Source: Bacillus_CJ salitolerans (lineage in GTDB: Bacteria; Bacillota; Bacilli; Bacillales; SA4). Taken from it: a stretch of DNA of 64,000 bases. Under the pieces are notes generated by a model, which searched no databases, was not told where the DNA came from, and was given only the letters and a program-made list of their open reading frames with translations. Below, in pieces: positions 33,136 to 42,074 of the stretch. Position 1 is the first letter of the stretch, and the number at the start of each line of letters is the position of its first letter. Made by a program: the position numbers and the translations under genes. The DNA lies in contig NZ_JBHUEM010000020.1 in the NCBI RefSeq assembly GCF_042680805.1, positions 124,001 through 188,000 of the forward strand, written 5' to 3'.

Positions 33136-33885
33136 ATGATGAGGAAAGTTCACCTTCTATTAAAGAAGGAAGAAATTGACCATGATAGAATTTCAATCGA
33201 CAAAATAGTCGTGGTGTTCGATATTCTACTCGCCACTTCAACCATAGCCTCTGCCTTAGAATATGGGGCAAAACGAGTCATTCCAGTATTAGATGTAACA
33301 GAAGCAAAGTATATGACTACAAGGCTGAAAGATGAGGATTATGTATTAGTTGGTGAATATCAAGGAGTAACAATTGACGGTTTTTTATCACCCAATCCAC
33401 TACAACTGAAGGATCAAATAAACGGAAAAACGGTTATTCTGTCCACTACGAATGGGACGGTTGCGATAAAAAATAGTGCTGGAGCAAAAATCGTTTACGC
33501 AGCATCAATCCTTAATAGTCAAGCAATCGTATCACATTTATTAAGATGTTATCCAAGTAATGAAACGATTGTGTTAGTGTGCGCAGGCTCGTCCGGAATG
33601 TTTAATATAGAAGATTTTTATGGGGCTGGATACTTTATCGATTGTCTACTTAAAGTTTCTTCAAGACGACTACAACTAACAGATTCTTCCTATGCTGCCC
33701 ATCGGTTATATAGAGGAAATCAGCAATTAGGTTCAAGTATATTGCGAAATTCTAGGATCGGAACAAAACTCACTATGTATGGTTATGAGAAAGAGGTTCA
33801 ATTTGTCACTAGGGAAAGTGTATTATCGAATGTTCCAATTTTAAATGATCAAAATCACATAGTTTGTGCTATGAAATTAGATTGA
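33136..33885 (+). CDS. 2-phosphosulfolactate phosphatase (ComB) family protein
   Basis: Protein of 249 aa with the ComB-family core: VVVFDILLATSTIASALEYG, LVGEYQG, GFLSPNPL and ILSTTNGTVAIKNSAGA, then the AGSSGMFNIEDFYGAG segment. Characterised ComB dephosphorylates 2-phosphosulfolactate in coenzyme M synthesis, which this organism has no reason to make. In many members (from memory) the first motif reads D.LRAT.T; here Leu replaces Arg. Next to an APH-fold kinase, it may remove phosphate from a phosphorylated acyl-CoA. ATG 33136 (or 33139) has AAAGGAG upstream; the open frame from 33052 overlaps the kinase gene. Confidence 0.8.
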   Translation: MMRKVHLLLKKEEIDHDRISIDKIVVVFDILLATSTIASALEYGAKRVIPVLDVTEAKYMTTRLKDEDYVLVGEYQGVTIDGFLSPNPLQLKDQINGKTVILSTTNGTVAIKNSAGAKIVYAASILNSQAIVSHLLRCYPSNETIVLVCAGSSGMFNIEDFYGAGYFIDCLLKVSSRRLQLTDSSYAAHRLYRGNQQLGSSILRNSRIGTKLTMYGYEKEVQFVTRESVLSNVPILNDQNHIVCAMKLD

Positions 33886-33899
33886 AATGAGGGAATCAA

Positions 33900-34862
33900 A
33901 TGAGCTTACATCCACAGGTTGTATCATTGTTAAAAATGTTTGAGGCAAGGGGATTGCCTCCAATTGAAAAGCTACCCCTTTCTGAAGCGAGGGCTGCTTT
34001 TGAAAAGTCAAGCCAATTGTTAAGTAAACCGGAACATATAGTACCTACTGAAAATCGAATGATTAATGGCTATGAACAGGAAATCGGTATTCGAGTGTAT
34101 ACGCCAGAAACAGAAACAGATAGAAAACTCCCTGCGATGGTCTATTTTCACGGAGGGGGTTGGGTGATTGGAAATATAAATACCCACGATTCTCTTTGTC
34201 ACTCACTTGCGTACCTTTCAAACTGTATAGTAATCGCGGTCGATTACAGTCTCGCACCTGAGAGCAAGTTTCCAGTTGCAGTAGAAGATGCTTATTTGGC
34301 CACTAAATGGGTTCATGATCATGCATTAGAATTAGGGATTGATAAACAGCAAATCGCAGTGGGAGGGGATAGTGCAGGAGGAAATCTCGCTGCTGTCGTT
34401 ACCTATTTAGCGCAGCAAAGAAAGGAACTGTCAGTGAACTATCAGCTGTTGCTTTATCCGTCAACAAGTTTTGACTATACAGAATCATATGAAAGATATG
34501 GTGAGGGTTATCATCTAACCAAATCAACGATGAATTGGTTCCGTGAGCAGTATGTAAGTAGTGTAGATGATCTATTGAATCCTCTGGCTGCCCCCATGCT
34601 ATTCCCAGAAAATGAGACGTCTAAATTACCGTCTACTTTTATTCTGACTGCTGAATATGATCCACTATGTGACGGAGGAGAAGCCTTTGCACAAAAATTG
34701 ATAACAGCTGGTGTGGAAGTTAATTACGTATGTTATCCTGGCATGATTCACGGGTTTCTTGGAATGACTGAGTTCGTGGATGATGCTAAAAAGGCAGTAC
34801 AAGAAATTGCTAAAAATATAAAGGCACATTTTGAAAAACAGACAGTAGACCAACAAAATTAA
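33900..34862 (+). CDS. alpha/beta hydrolase (HSL-type carboxylesterase)
   Basis: Protein of 320 aa of the hormone-sensitive-lipase family: HGGGWVIGN oxyanion motif, catalytic Ser in GGDSAGGNLAAV, acid in TAEYDPLCDGG and His in GMIHGFLG. It has no signal peptide, so it acts in the cytoplasm. It could release an acid or alcohol from an ester or lactone substrate before CoA ligation by the next gene product. ATG at 33900 is preceded by GAGGGAATCAA and is 14 bases after the ComB-like gene. Confidence 0.87.
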   Translation: MSLHPQVVSLLKMFEARGLPPIEKLPLSEARAAFEKSSQLLSKPEHIVPTENRMINGYEQEIGIRVYTPETETDRKLPAMVYFHGGGWVIGNINTHDSLCHSLAYLSNCIVIAVDYSLAPESKFPVAVEDAYLATKWVHDHALELGIDKQQIAVGGDSAGGNLAAVVTYLAQQRKELSVNYQLLLYPSTSFDYTESYERYGEGYHLTKSTMNWFREQYVSSVDDLLNPLAAPMLFPENETSKLPSTFILTAEYDPLCDGGEAFAQKLITAGVEVNYVCYPGMIHGFLGMTEFVDDAKKAVQEIAKNIKAHFEKQTVDQQN

Positions 34863-34879
34863 CTTAGGGGGATTATTGT

Positions 34880-36553
34880 ATGCAAACCTTACATTATGAA
34901 TTTTGGCCAAAGCTTTCAAAATCACTGACAATCCCTGATACAACTTTATACGATAACTTACAAGTCTCCGTAAATAGGTATCCAAATCAAACAGCCATAT
35001 ATTACTACGGAACTAAGATTACTTACCGTCAATTAGACGACGAGGTAACAGCAATGGCCGGTTACCTTCAAGAAAAGTTAACTATCCATGCGGGAGATAA
35101 AATATTACTATATATGCAAAACTCACCCCAATTTGTAATAAGTTACTATGCTATATTGCGTGCAAATGCAGTAGTTGTACCTATCAATCCGATGCTCACT
35201 TCTGGCGAACTTGACTTTTATGTTCGTGATTGTGAAATTGTAACAGCACTTATTGGTCAAGAGCTCTATGCGAAAGTAAGTCCCTTGCTAGAGACAACGA
35301 GTCTTCAAAATGTGATACTGGCTGCTTATTCAGACTATGCGGGTGAATTCATTAAAACTCTTCCACCAGAAGTTCAAATGCCAGCCATTGTTGTTAATGA
35401 AGATAATCACTACTTATGGAAGGATGCAATTGGAGCAAATTTAAAGCCGTCCGAACATATAGCTAGTGCTGATGACCTAGCTGTTCTTCCATATACTTCT
35501 GGAACAACCGGTTTACCTAAAGGATGTATGCACACAAATCGTTCTGTTCAAGCAAATACAGTGGGAGCTTATCACTGGTCGAGATCAACGACAAATTCCG
35601 TCCATTTAATGAGTTTACCGTTATTTCATGTAACGGGCATGATTCATTGCATGAACATGCCAATCTATGGTGGAAGTATGATGGTAATAATGACAAGGTG
35701 GAATCGGGAACATGCGGTAGAGCTGATCAAAGAAACGGGATGTACACATTGGGTAGCGATTGCTACGATGATTATCGACTTTCTATCAAACCGTAATTTG
35801 AAAAAAGAGGATATCTCTTCACTTCAATCTATTTCTGGAGGAGGGGCTGCTCTACCAGAAGCGGTTGGTGAGAAATTATTTGATTTAACGGGTTTAAGGT
35901 TCGTTGAGGGATATGGTTTATCAGAAACCATTGCCCAAACTCATTTCAATCCAGCTGATCGTCCTAAAATGCAATGTTTAGGGATCCCATCTTTTGATGT
36001 TGATGCAAGAATCATTGATCCTATAACAAATAAGGAACTAGGTATTGATGAAGTTGGTGAGATTATCGTTAACGGTCCACAAGTAATGAAGGGCTATTAT
36101 AAAAGGGATGATGAAAACAAAAAATCCTTTATTGAGTTAGATGGAAAATGTTTCTTTAAGACAGGAGATATTGGACGATATGATGAAGAAGGATATTTCT
36201 TTATCGTAGACAGGGTGAAGAGAATGATTAATGCTTCTGGTTATAAAGTTTGGCCTACCGAAGTAGAATCCTATTTATATAAACACCCAGCTATACAGCA
36301 AGCATGTGTGATAGGTGTACCAGACCCTTTACGAGGAGAGACAGTTAAGGCATTTGTGATTTTAAACGAGGAATTTGAAGGAAAAATATTTGAGGAAGAG
36401 ATTGTGAAATGGGCGAAGGAACGTATGGCTGCCTACAAGTATCCTAGGTATGTGGAATTTAAGTCGCAATTTCCTGTTACAAGTAGTGGTAAAATTCTTT
36501 GGCGTAAACTCCAGGAAGAAGAGTGGAATAAGTTTGAACGTACTAGTCAATAG
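34880..36553 (+). CDS. AMP-dependent acyl-CoA synthetase (long-chain/other fatty acid CoA ligase type)
   Basis: ANL-superfamily ligase of 557 aa. The P-loop is PYTSGTTGLPKGCMHTN; later motifs are VEGYGLSET, KTGDIGRYDEEGYFFIVDR and KRMINASGYKVWPTEVE, with a C-terminal lysine in SSGKILWRK. It activates a carboxylic acid to acyl-AMP and then acyl-CoA, the entry point to the island's beta-oxidation steps. The length and motifs fit the medium/long-chain group, but substrate class cannot be read from sequence. TAGGGGGA precedes ATG 34880; it lies directly upstream of the transporter genes. Confidence 0.88.
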   Translation: MQTLHYEFWPKLSKSLTIPDTTLYDNLQVSVNRYPNQTAIYYYGTKITYRQLDDEVTAMAGYLQEKLTIHAGDKILLYMQNSPQFVISYYAILRANAVVVPINPMLTSGELDFYVRDCEIVTALIGQELYAKVSPLLETTSLQNVILAAYSDYAGEFIKTLPPEVQMPAIVVNEDNHYLWKDAIGANLKPSEHIASADDLAVLPYTSGTTGLPKGCMHTNRSVQANTVGAYHWSRSTTNSVHLMSLPLFHVTGMIHCMNMPIYGGSMMVIMTRWNREHAVELIKETGCTHWVAIATMIIDFLSNRNLKKEDISSLQSISGGGAALPEAVGEKLFDLTGLRFVEGYGLSETIAQTHFNPADRPKMQCLGIPSFDVDARIIDPITNKELGIDEVGEIIVNGPQVMKGYYKRDDENKKSFIELDGKCFFKTGDIGRYDEEGYFFIVDRVKRMINASGYKVWPTEVESYLYKHPAIQQACVIGVPDPLRGETVKAFVILNEEFEGKIFEEEIVKWAKERMAAYKYPRYVEFKSQFPVTSSGKILWRKLQEEEWNKFERTSQ

Positions 36554-36595
36554 CCATCGCTCTAGAAGAAATAAAGAGAGGGGGAGGAAAGCCAC

Positions 36596-37462
36596 TTGGA
36601 AATTTTTATTCAACAATTATTCAACGGGTTAACAATTGGAAGCGTTTACAGTTTAGTTGCACTTGGGCTAACGCTTGTTTATGGTATTCTGCACATTCCT
36701 AATTTTGCTCACGGAGCCTTTTACATGATGGGTGGATATATGACTCTTACATTTATGACAAAGCTGAGTATTCACTATTGGATTGCGATAGCTCTCTCAA
36801 TGATTGTAGTTGGTTTATTAGCCTTACTCATGGAGAGAATTGTCTTTCATCCTCTTCGTAAAGCACCACCAATACATGATAAGATTGCAGCTATTGGGAT
36901 CTTGTTGTTTCTTGAGGCTTTAGCTCAGTTCATATGGGGAGCGGACTATCAAATAATGCCATCTCCATACGGTCAAGTCGTCAATGTTTTAGGATTAACA
37001 TTTACATTGCAAAGAATTCTCATCATTGTTTCAGCTGTAATTGTTATGGTTTTGCTTTATTTATTCTTAAAAAAGACATTTACTGGTGCAACCATTATTG
37101 CTATGTCACAAAACCGTGAAGGAGCGAATTTAGTAGGCATTAATACAAACAAGGTTGCAATGTTAACCTTTCTCATTTCAGGAGCACTTGCAGCTTTGGC
37201 TGCTTCACTATCTGCACCTATTAATCTTGTTTTTCCTGGAATGGGACATTTAGTTATTTTAAAAGCATTTGTCATAATCATTCTAGGTGGGATGGGAAGT
37301 ATTCCAGGAGCCATAATTGGGGGATATATTTTAGGGTTTAGTGAGAGTTTAGGTGCTACTTACTTCTCTAATGATTATAAGGATATCATTGCTTTTGTGT
37401 TGCTAGTCCTTATCATGTCTGTTAAGCCAACAGGTTTATTTGCGAAAGGGGGACACTCATGA
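36596..37462 (+). CDS. HAAT-family ABC transporter permease, LivH type
   Basis: Membrane protein of 288 aa with about eight segments. GLTIGSVYSLVALGLTLVYG near the N-terminus and ILGGMGSIPGAIIGGYILG near the C-terminus are hallmarks of LivH permeases. The start is TTG 36596, with GGGGGAGGAAAG upstream. It overlaps livM by 4 bases. LivHMGF-type importers carry branched-chain amino acids, but in catabolic clusters they often carry aromatic, alicyclic or fatty acids, which fits the adjacent CoA ligase. Confidence 0.9.
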   Translation: MEIFIQQLFNGLTIGSVYSLVALGLTLVYGILHIPNFAHGAFYMMGGYMTLTFMTKLSIHYWIAIALSMIVVGLLALLMERIVFHPLRKAPPIHDKIAAIGILLFLEALAQFIWGADYQIMPSPYGQVVNVLGLTFTLQRILIIVSAVIVMVLLYLFLKKTFTGATIIAMSQNREGANLVGINTNKVAMLTFLISGALAALAASLSAPINLVFPGMGHLVILKAFVIIILGGMGSIPGAIIGGYILGFSESLGATYFSNDYKDIIAFVLLVLIMSVKPTGLFAKGGHS

Positions 37463-38475
37463 TATCTATGAATCGTAAAAATATATATCTACTAATCTTA
37501 ATCACCTTATCCATAGTATTTCCTTTTGCCTTTCAGAATGAATACCTTATTCATATTATGACAATCTCGTTTATTTGGATCATTGCTGTATATGGACTGA
37601 ATTTGTTAGCCGGTTATACAGGGTACTTATCACTTGCACATGCTGGTTTTTTTGCTATAGGAGCTTATAGCCTCGGTTTATTAACAGTAAAAGCGCATGT
37701 TCCATTTTGGTTAGCATTTGCCCTAGCTCCAATAATAACAAGCTTAATAGGTTTTCTAATTGGGTTAATTGCACTCCGAACTAAAGAACATTTTTTTGCT
37801 ATATATACTCTTTGTGTTGGCTATATTATTTATCTAGTCATTGATAAGTGGGAGGGACTAACAGAGGGTGTCCGTGGTCTTATTGGAATTCCAGCCCCAG
37901 CTAATATTGGTCCTATAACCTTTCAGTCATCTATTTCTGTTTATTACCTAGTCTTGGTTTTTCTATTCATAACGGCATTTGTTATGTATCGAATTGTTCA
38001 TTCTTTAAATGGAAGAACGTATATCGCTATTCGTAATAGTGAAGAGCTTGCCAAGACAATTGGTATTAATACGATGAGGAATAAACTAACTGTGTTTGTA
38101 ACTTCCACCTTTTTTGCAGGGTTATCAGGTGCCCTATATGCATGCTTTATTCGTTTTATTGGACCAGACATCGGAGGAATTTCAGTTACTTTTGATCTAT
38201 TAATCTATATGCTAATTGGTGGAATTGGTACTCTGTCAGGTCCAATTGTGGGTACTTTATTAATTGTTTGGTTGTCACAGCAGCTACAATTTTTACAAGA
38301 TTATCGAATGCTCATATTTGGACCTGTGTTAACCCTTCTAATTATTTTTTATCCAAGAGGAATTGTAGGTGGTGTAATGGGTTGGATACAAGTCTATCAA
38401 GAAAGAAAAAAACGGGGAACACAAGCTAGTGTCGACTCCAATTCTATAAATGCCCAAAAAGTAGAGGAGGGGTGA
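37459..38475 (+). CDS. HAAT-family ABC transporter permease, LivM type
   Basis: Membrane protein of 338 aa with about ten segments. YGLNLLAGYTGYLSLAHAGF is the LivM signature; LIGGIGTLSGPIVGTLL, the second conserved loop, interacts with the ATPases. A charged cytoplasmic tail (QERKKRGTQ...) ends the protein. It is the partner of the LivH-type subunit, with ATG overlapping its stop codon. The substrate is not branched-chain amino acids by default: no amino-acid genes are in this operon. Confidence 0.9.
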   Translation: MISMNRKNIYLLILITLSIVFPFAFQNEYLIHIMTISFIWIIAVYGLNLLAGYTGYLSLAHAGFFAIGAYSLGLLTVKAHVPFWLAFALAPIITSLIGFLIGLIALRTKEHFFAIYTLCVGYIIYLVIDKWEGLTEGVRGLIGIPAPANIGPITFQSSISVYYLVLVFLFITAFVMYRIVHSLNGRTYIAIRNSEELAKTIGINTMRNKLTVFVTSTFFAGLSGALYACFIRFIGPDIGGISVTFDLLIYMLIGGIGTLSGPIVGTLLIVWLSQQLQFLQDYRMLIFGPVLTLLIIFYPRGIVGGVMGWIQVYQERKKRGTQASVDSNSINAQKVEEG

Positions 38476-38477
38476 TC

Positions 38478-39242
38478 GTGCTTTTAGAAACAAGAAAATT
38501 ATCAAAAAAATTTGGAGGACTTGTAGCAGTCAATGATGTTGATTTTACGATAGAAGAGGGCAAAATTAATGCTATTATCGGTCCAAATGGTGCAGGAAAA
38601 TCAACCTTTTTTAACTTAATTAGTGGATTTCATCCCCCGAGCGCTGGACAAATCCTATTTAAAGGGGAAGACATTACAAACCTTCCATCAAATAAAATTG
38701 CAGAAATGGGTATAGCTAGAACCTTTCAAACAACGAATCTATTTGAGCAGACCACGGTATTAGAAAACGTAATCGTTGGACACAGACTAAGAACAAAATC
38801 TAATCTAGTTGATGCACTCTTTAGAACGAAACGTTTAAAGGCTGAAGAGAAAAAGTGCTGGGAAAAAGCAATAGAAGTCCTTGATTTTGTAGGATTAACT
38901 CACATCGAGAACAAATATGTAGGTAGCATTTCGCAAGAGGAGAAAAAGAGAGTTGCCATCGCACTTGCACTTGCAACTGAACCTAAAATGATTTTCCTTG
39001 ATGAGCCAGCTGCTGGCGTAAATCCAGATGAAACAGAAGGGCTTGTAAATCTAATCCGAAAAATAGCTAAAAAAGGGATTACAGTCAGTTTAATTGAGCA
39101 TAAAATGCAAATGATTATGAAGCTTGCGGATAATATTATGGTCTTAAATTATGGTGAAAAAATTGCAGAAGGAACTCCTGAACAAATTAAAACCAATCAA
39201 GAGGTAATAGAAGCTTATTTAGGGGGGAGTGTTATTGCTTAA
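38478..39242 (+). CDS. HAAT-family ABC transporter ATP-binding protein, LivG type
   Basis: ATPase of about 254 aa: Walker A GPNGAGKSTF, the LivG-typical GIARTFQTTNLF, a Walker B IFLDEPAAGVNPDET and switch His in SLIEHKM. The ABC signature reads ISQEEKKRVAIA, with SQEE instead of the usual SxGQ/SYG form. GTG 38478 is chosen since GGAGGGG lies about 6 bases upstream; an in-frame GTG at 38472 overlaps the livM stop. It couples ATP hydrolysis to import with the LivF-type partner. Confidence 0.9.
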   Translation: MLLETRKLSKKFGGLVAVNDVDFTIEEGKINAIIGPNGAGKSTFFNLISGFHPPSAGQILFKGEDITNLPSNKIAEMGIARTFQTTNLFEQTTVLENVIVGHRLRTKSNLVDALFRTKRLKAEEKKCWEKAIEVLDFVGLTHIENKYVGSISQEEKKRVAIALALATEPKMIFLDEPAAGVNPDETEGLVNLIRKIAKKGITVSLIEHKMQMIMKLADNIMVLNYGEKIAEGTPEQIKTNQEVIEAYLGGSVIA

Positions 39243-39942
39243 CCTTACCAATGTTTCGGTTCAATATGGTAGCTTCACCGCGATTCGTTCAATCAATTTT
39301 GAGGTAAATGAAGGAGAAATCATTGTTTTGTTAGGTGCGAATGGTGCTGGGAAAAGTACAATCTTTCATACCATAAGTGGACTCGTAAAGCCAAGTAATG
39401 GAGAAATATATTTTCAAGAAAGAGACGTTCACAGGACATCTCCTGATCGGATTGTGCAGTTAGGTCTTGTTCAATGTGCAGAGGGACGAAAGCTGTTCCC
39501 TAGTATGAGTGTTTATGAGAATTTAAAAATGGGTGCGTATATTCACCGTAAAATGAAAAGTGAAATAAAACAATCACTTGAGTATGTTTATAATCTTTTT
39601 CCAATTTTGAAAGATAAACGAAACGATCCTTCTGGTTCCTTAAGTGGCGGGCAACAACAGATGCTTGCAATTGGTAGAGCACTTATGGCAAAGCCTAAGC
39701 TTATGATGCTTGATGAACCATCCATTGGGCTAGCTCCTTTGATAGTGGAACGTATGTTTGAAGTGATTGAACAGATTAATAATGAGGGTACTTCGATTTT
39801 ATTAGCGGAGCAGAATGCAAATGCTGCACTTAGGATTGCTGATAGGGGATATGTGCTTGAGAATGGATCGATTGTTATGAAAGGTACAGCAAAGGAATTA
39901 CTTTCAAACGATGATATTCGAAAAGCGTATATTGGGGCATAA
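39229..39942 (+). CDS. HAAT-family ABC transporter ATP-binding protein, LivF type
   Basis: ATPase of 237 aa: Walker A GANGAGKSTI, LivF-typical CAEGRKLFPSMSVYENLKMG, signature LSGGQQQMLAIGRALM and Walker B LMMLDEPSIGLAP. It is the second ATPase of the importer. The gene overlaps livG; start GTG 39229 or TTG 39235, the latter having better spacing from GGGGGGAG. A strong ribosome-binding-like AAGGAGGTGGTG follows the stop at 39960, ahead of the binding-protein gene. Confidence 0.9.
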   Translation: MLLLNLTNVSVQYGSFTAIRSINFEVNEGEIIVLLGANGAGKSTIFHTISGLVKPSNGEIYFQERDVHRTSPDRIVQLGLVQCAEGRKLFPSMSVYENLKMGAYIHRKMKSEIKQSLEYVYNLFPILKDKRNDPSGSLSGGQQQMLAIGRALMAKPKLMMLDEPSIGLAPLIVERMFEVIEQINNEGTSILLAEQNANAALRIADRGYVLENGSIVMKGTAKELLSNDDIRKAYIGA

Positions 39943-40035
39943 TGTATAACTTTACTTGAAGGAGGTGGTGAAGAACAAATATCGCAACAAAATTTCTGAA
40001 TTTTCAATTATCAATAAGATGAAATGAGGGGGAAA

Positions 40036-41289
40036 ATGATGAGAAACGGAAAGTTTTTATGGATCATTTGTGTATTATTCACCTTATTGTTTAGTTTAGC
40101 AGCTTGTAATAGTACTACAACCGATTCTAATAATGAGGAAGCGAATAATACTAATGAAACTGATCACAATGAGACCTCGGATAAAAATGAGGAGAGTGCA
40201 AGTGCTACAAATACTGCCACAATAAACATTGGATATAGTGGTCCTTTAAGCGGACCAGCGGCCTTTTATGGAAAACGCACTTTAAATGGCGTGTTAATGG
40301 CAGCAGAAGAAATAAATGATGCAGGAGGATTTGAGGTAGGGGGAACAAAGTATATGGTCAATGTCGTTTCTCTTGATGATAAGTACTTACCTAATGAAAC
40401 GGCCAATAACGCGAAACGACTACTACAAGAAAACAAAACACCGATTATTTTTACCCCACACAGTGGTGGAATATTTGCATTACAAGTGTTTAATCAGCAA
40501 GATAAATTTATTATTGGTGCCTATTCAAGCGAACCTAAAATAACAGAATCTGGAAATACACTCACTGTGCGTATACCACCACGATATGATGGGTATTTAG
40601 AGCCATTTACAACCTATACCATGGAAAAGTTCGGAAAGAGAATTGCCTTCCTACCAACAGCCTCACAATATGGAAAAGACTGGTCTGAGAAGCTACATCC
40701 ATTTTGGGAAGGTAAAGGTGGCGAGGTTGTCTTTAATTCCTCGATTGACTTTGCTAAAGAAACAGATTTCTTTACAATCGTAACAAATGCCCTAAAAGAG
40801 AAGCCTGATGTTCTATTCATTGGTGGACCTTCAGAACCAACTGCAAAGGTTGCTATGCAGGCTCGTGAGTTAGGATTTGAAGGTGGATTTATTGTAATGG
40901 ATCAAGCTAAGTTCGACGAAATGTTACGAGTGACAGGTTCTTATGATGTGTTAAATGGAGCTATAGGGGTCATGCCTCTCGTTAATTCCGAAACCGCAGC
41001 CATTCCTGCATTTGTTGAGAAATATAAAGCTGAATATGGTGAAGACCCTGGTTCAGAAGCTGGATTAAACTACATTGCCATGCATGCATTTGTGGAGGCA
41101 ATGAAGGCTGCGGGGACTGTTGAAGATGTAGAAGCTATTCATTCACATATGCAAGCTGGTTTAGATAATTTACCTGAAGAAAGTAGGATTTATATTATTC
41201 CGTCAATCGGTGGAGACGGTGGTTTTGAAGCTGATTTAGTTGTTGCGGCAATTGAGGACGGCAAAGTTGTTCCAATCGAGGTAGATTAA
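40036..41289 (+). CDS. HAAT-family substrate-binding lipoprotein, LivJ/LivK type
   Basis: Type I periplasmic-binding-fold lipoprotein of about 417 aa. A signal with lipobox SLAAC is followed by a long Asn/Glu/Thr-rich linker, then INIGYSGPLSGPAAFYGKRT, typical of branched-chain-type receptors. It captures the substrate outside the cell for the LivHMGF-type importer. ATG 40036 or 40039 follows GGGGG. It ends the operon that starts at the thiolase gene and is followed by a terminator. The ligand is unknown; binding this protein to candidate acids would be the direct test. Confidence 0.9.
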   Translation: MMRNGKFLWIICVLFTLLFSLAACNSTTTDSNNEEANNTNETDHNETSDKNEESASATNTATINIGYSGPLSGPAAFYGKRTLNGVLMAAEEINDAGGFEVGGTKYMVNVVSLDDKYLPNETANNAKRLLQENKTPIIFTPHSGGIFALQVFNQQDKFIIGAYSSEPKITESGNTLTVRIPPRYDGYLEPFTTYTMEKFGKRIAFLPTASQYGKDWSEKLHPFWEGKGGEVVFNSSIDFAKETDFFTIVTNALKEKPDVLFIGGPSEPTAKVAMQARELGFEGGFIVMDQAKFDEMLRVTGSYDVLNGAIGVMPLVNSETAAIPAFVEKYKAEYGEDPGSEAGLNYIAMHAFVEAMKAAGTVEDVEAIHSHMQAGLDNLPEESRIYIIPSIGGDGGFEADLVVAAIEDGKVVPIEVD

Positions 41290-41310
41290 CATAATTATAT
41301 TATGTAAACT

Positions 41311-41345
41311 AAAGCAAAGTGGAGCCTTATTTCCACTTTGCTTTT
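41311..41345 (+). terminator. Rho-independent terminator of the thiolase-transporter operon
   Basis: AAAGCAAAGTGGA (41311-41323) pairs with TCCACTTTGCTTT (41332-41344), a 13-bp perfect stem, followed by TCATTT. It marks the right end of the catabolic island. Confidence 0.8.
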
Positions 41346-42048
41346 CATTTATAAGGAGAGCCTAAATGCTTTAACGATAATTCCATCCCCAGCAGGTTCA
41401 AAATCGTGTTCAGGTAGAAGTGGTAACAGTGGTGCCCAAGTCACAAAGCTACAACAAAATTTAAATGCAATTAAGGCTCAAAACACAGTCCCAAATATGA
41501 CGACCATTAGTGTCAACGGGGTTTTTGGAACTTCGACAGTAGATAACCTTAAAAAGGTCCAATCATATTATGGATTAACTGCAGACGGTGTGTATGGTAC
41601 ATCTTCTCGAAATCTATTTATGGACCTTATCGGTTCTTCGTCAGAGGGATATATACGATTCCCATTTGGTGGAGGAGTAGGGTTTAAAAACAGAAATGAT
41701 GAATCCTATGAATCGGTTGATTACAGCTGGTTAACAGTTGATGCAATGAATACAGCTATGTCCTTTGCTGTTTACGCTTCAGGGGTTTTACACAAAGACC
41801 TACTCTTTAATGATGGAAGCTACATCAATGGCGGAGATAACACAGACCATGACACTCATACAGATGGAAGAGATCTAGATATATCAACATCCAATTTAAC
41901 GACAGATGCAGAGCTGAAAACGGCATTGGAGTATATTATAGCTCAATCCAATGTTGAGAGAGTGTTGTTCAAAGAGACTTATGTCTTACCAAAAGTGGTT
42001 AAGGACGCAGGTCACTATGACCACTTTCATGTAGATTTTTATAAGTAA
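41338..42048 (+). CDS. peptidoglycan-binding / murein peptidase-like protein, N-terminus damaged
   Basis: The frame encodes a PG_binding_1 domain (GAQVTKLQQNLNAIK ... VNGVFGTSTVDNLKKVQ ... GLTADGVYGTSS) followed by a metallopeptidase-like domain with HTDGRDLDI and HYDHFHVDF, the zinc-ligand pattern of penicillin-insensitive endopeptidases. No signal peptide is present. The only in-frame start, TTG 41338, lies inside the upstream terminator stem and has no ribosome binding site. A well-placed AAGGAG and ATG at 41366 are in another frame and read only Met-Leu-stop. A deletion has probably removed the signal sequence, so the gene is likely inactive. Confidence 0.65.
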   Translation: MLFIYKESLNALTIIPSPAGSKSCSGRSGNSGAQVTKLQQNLNAIKAQNTVPNMTTISVNGVFGTSTVDNLKKVQSYYGLTADGVYGTSSRNLFMDLIGSSSEGYIRFPFGGGVGFKNRNDESYESVDYSWLTVDAMNTAMSFAVYASGVLHKDLLFNDGSYINGGDNTDHDTHTDGRDLDISTSNLTTDAELKTALEYIIAQSNVERVLFKETYVLPKVVKDAGHYDHFHVDFYK

Positions 42049-42074
42049 TATAAAAAATTGAAGGTAGAGAGGTG

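Noticed and set aside
36450..36632. 60-aa open frame at the ligase/livH junction
   Set aside because: Shadow of the acyl-CoA ligase C-terminus in another frame; livH has its own well-placed TTG start.
39960..40023. 20-aa ORF after AAGGAGGTGGTG between livF and livK
   Set aside because: The strong ribosome-binding-like sequence is followed by only 20 codons with no recognisable feature; it could be a leader peptide, but nothing else supports it.
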